The notes below the pieces were generated by a model that was not told the DNA's origin, made no database searches, and saw only the letters and a program-made list of their open reading frames with translations. Below are positions 63,351-64,000 of a DNA stretch of 64,000 nt, one piece after another; the first letter of the stretch is position 1; every line of letters begins with the position of its first letter. The stretch covers positions 33,745,033 to 33,809,032 of the forward strand of contig NC_135170.1 in NCBI RefSeq assembly GCF_041146795.1. Reading direction: 5' to 3'. The stretch comes from Maylandia zebra (Eukaryota; Chordata; Actinopteri; Cichliformes; Cichlidae). The position numbers and the translations under genes are program-made.

Positions 63351-64000
63351 TTAACCCTTTAAAGCCGTCAGAGCAGCTCCGTTTTGTGTAACTATTTTTA
63401 AATCCCTGTAGAACCTGGACCATGTAAGCTAGCGCAATAATTTGTTTTGCAAATGAAACCAGAGGAGTTGTACTTACATCTCATACCATCAGCTTGTCCT
63501 CGGTCACGGTTTCCTTCCACATAAAGCTTTGCAAAAATTGCATAAAAAGCGCTTGCAGGAACAAAAACATAATATTCCAGAAACACGCTTCGCTGATCCG
63601 ATCAGCTGTTCGTAACACTTCCCACAGTGAAACAGGCGTCAGCGCGAACTATCACATATCCGCCATTTCCTGGCCGAAACCGGAAGTGACGTCATTTTCG
63701 CGGAAATGTAGTTTTTTTTACTTGTAGGCCTTAAAGGCCTATACTGGTCATGTTTGACTTTTCTGAATAGTTTCTGGGATGCTTAGAACTCGAATTGCAC
63801 TGCTGGAAATAGTTTATTTTGATGCACATGCTGTTTTCTTTGAAAATTTGCATCATAGGATTGTTTTTTTGTTTTTCCTACAGTATATAAAAATTGGTGT
63901 ATCTCCAAAATAAAACTATGAACACACTCAAAATAAGTTTCCTGTTGTTGTAAACTATTTTTTGCAACTTTTTTGTATTTAAAGTTTTGAGGGATAAACC
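63351..64000. mobile_element. Probable piggyBac-type MITE, cut by the window end
   Basis: Begins TTAACCCTTTAAAGCC: the TTAA target of piggyBac followed by a CCCTTT-type terminus. A long noncoding body follows that I recall as a repeated cichlid element. An internal palindrome AGGCCTTAAAGGCCT lies at about 63727-63741. The right terminus is not in the window, so the class rests on one end only. Confidence 0.4.
63657..63710 (+). promoter_or_regulatory. Promoter-like module inside the terminal MITE
   Basis: Within 55 bases: a YY1-like CCGCCATTT (63660-63668), an ETS-CRE composite CCGGAAGTGACGTCA (63680-63694) and an E2F-like, near-palindromic TTTTCGCGGAAA (63695-63706). The cluster looks like a housekeeping promoter core, yet it lies in repeat DNA with no gene seen in the window on either side. 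Confidence 0.4.

Overview
The window is vertebrate nuclear DNA, from a ray-finned (teleost) fish. The genes are split by GT-AG introns. Their products are close in length and sequence to human HLF, MMD, SMIM36, TMEM100 and PCTP. The order HLF(+) - MMD(-) - SMIM36(-) - TMEM100(-) - PCTP(+) is the order I know from human chromosome 17q22. The repeats (Tc1-like and RTE/Rex3-like fragments, an R4/Rex6-like LINE end, hAT-type MITEs, L2-like 3' tails) are typical of teleosts. Their exact wording reminds me most of cichlids, which is an impression from memory. There is nothing bacterial, viral or CRISPR-like here.

Layout. 1-3.5 kb: intergenic, with one decayed Tc1 transposase fragment. 3.5-16.2 kb: hlf, a PAR bZIP transcription factor, with a GC-rich CRE-bearing promoter, four coding exons and a probable 3.3 kb 3' UTR. 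Its 6.3 kb second intron holds a 5'-truncated R4-like LINE and long microsatellites. 17.6-23.6 kb: mmd (PAQR11) on the minus strand, convergent with hlf, with seven coding exons and a CCAAT/GC-box promoter. 23.7-32.1 kb: intergenic, with several LINE 3' ends. 32.15-32.46 kb: smim36, a one-exon single-pass membrane microprotein. 32.5-54.5 kb: a long gene-free stretch holding a nested pair of hAT-type elements (37.5-38.8 kb) and a 2.3 kb GC-rich retroposed element with two poly(A) tracts (50.8-53.1 kb). 54.5-54.9 kb: tmem100 on the minus strand, coding in one exon. 58.2-61.8 kb: pctp, a START-domain phosphatidylcholine carrier, with six coding exons. 62.7 kb to the end: a mosaic of dispersed repeats, ending in a probable piggyBac-type MITE that runs off the window.

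The five genes do not form one pathway. They encode a clock-output transcription factor, a Golgi/lysosome-type seven-pass membrane protein, an uncharacterised microprotein, a BMP/ALK1-responsive membrane protein and a lipid carrier. They are adjacent by old synteny. I found no undescribed multi-gene system. The best leads are the nested hAT insertions with intact 8-bp target duplications, the GC-rich retroposon with an apparent 3' transduction, a promoter-like ETS/CRE module inside the terminal MITE, an ambiguous pctp splice acceptor beside a ligand-binding tyrosine, and a C-terminal PDZ-ligand motif on SMIM36. All exon boundaries were placed by eye from reading frame, GT-AG rule and family similarity. 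UTR ends and promoter calls are inferences without transcript data.
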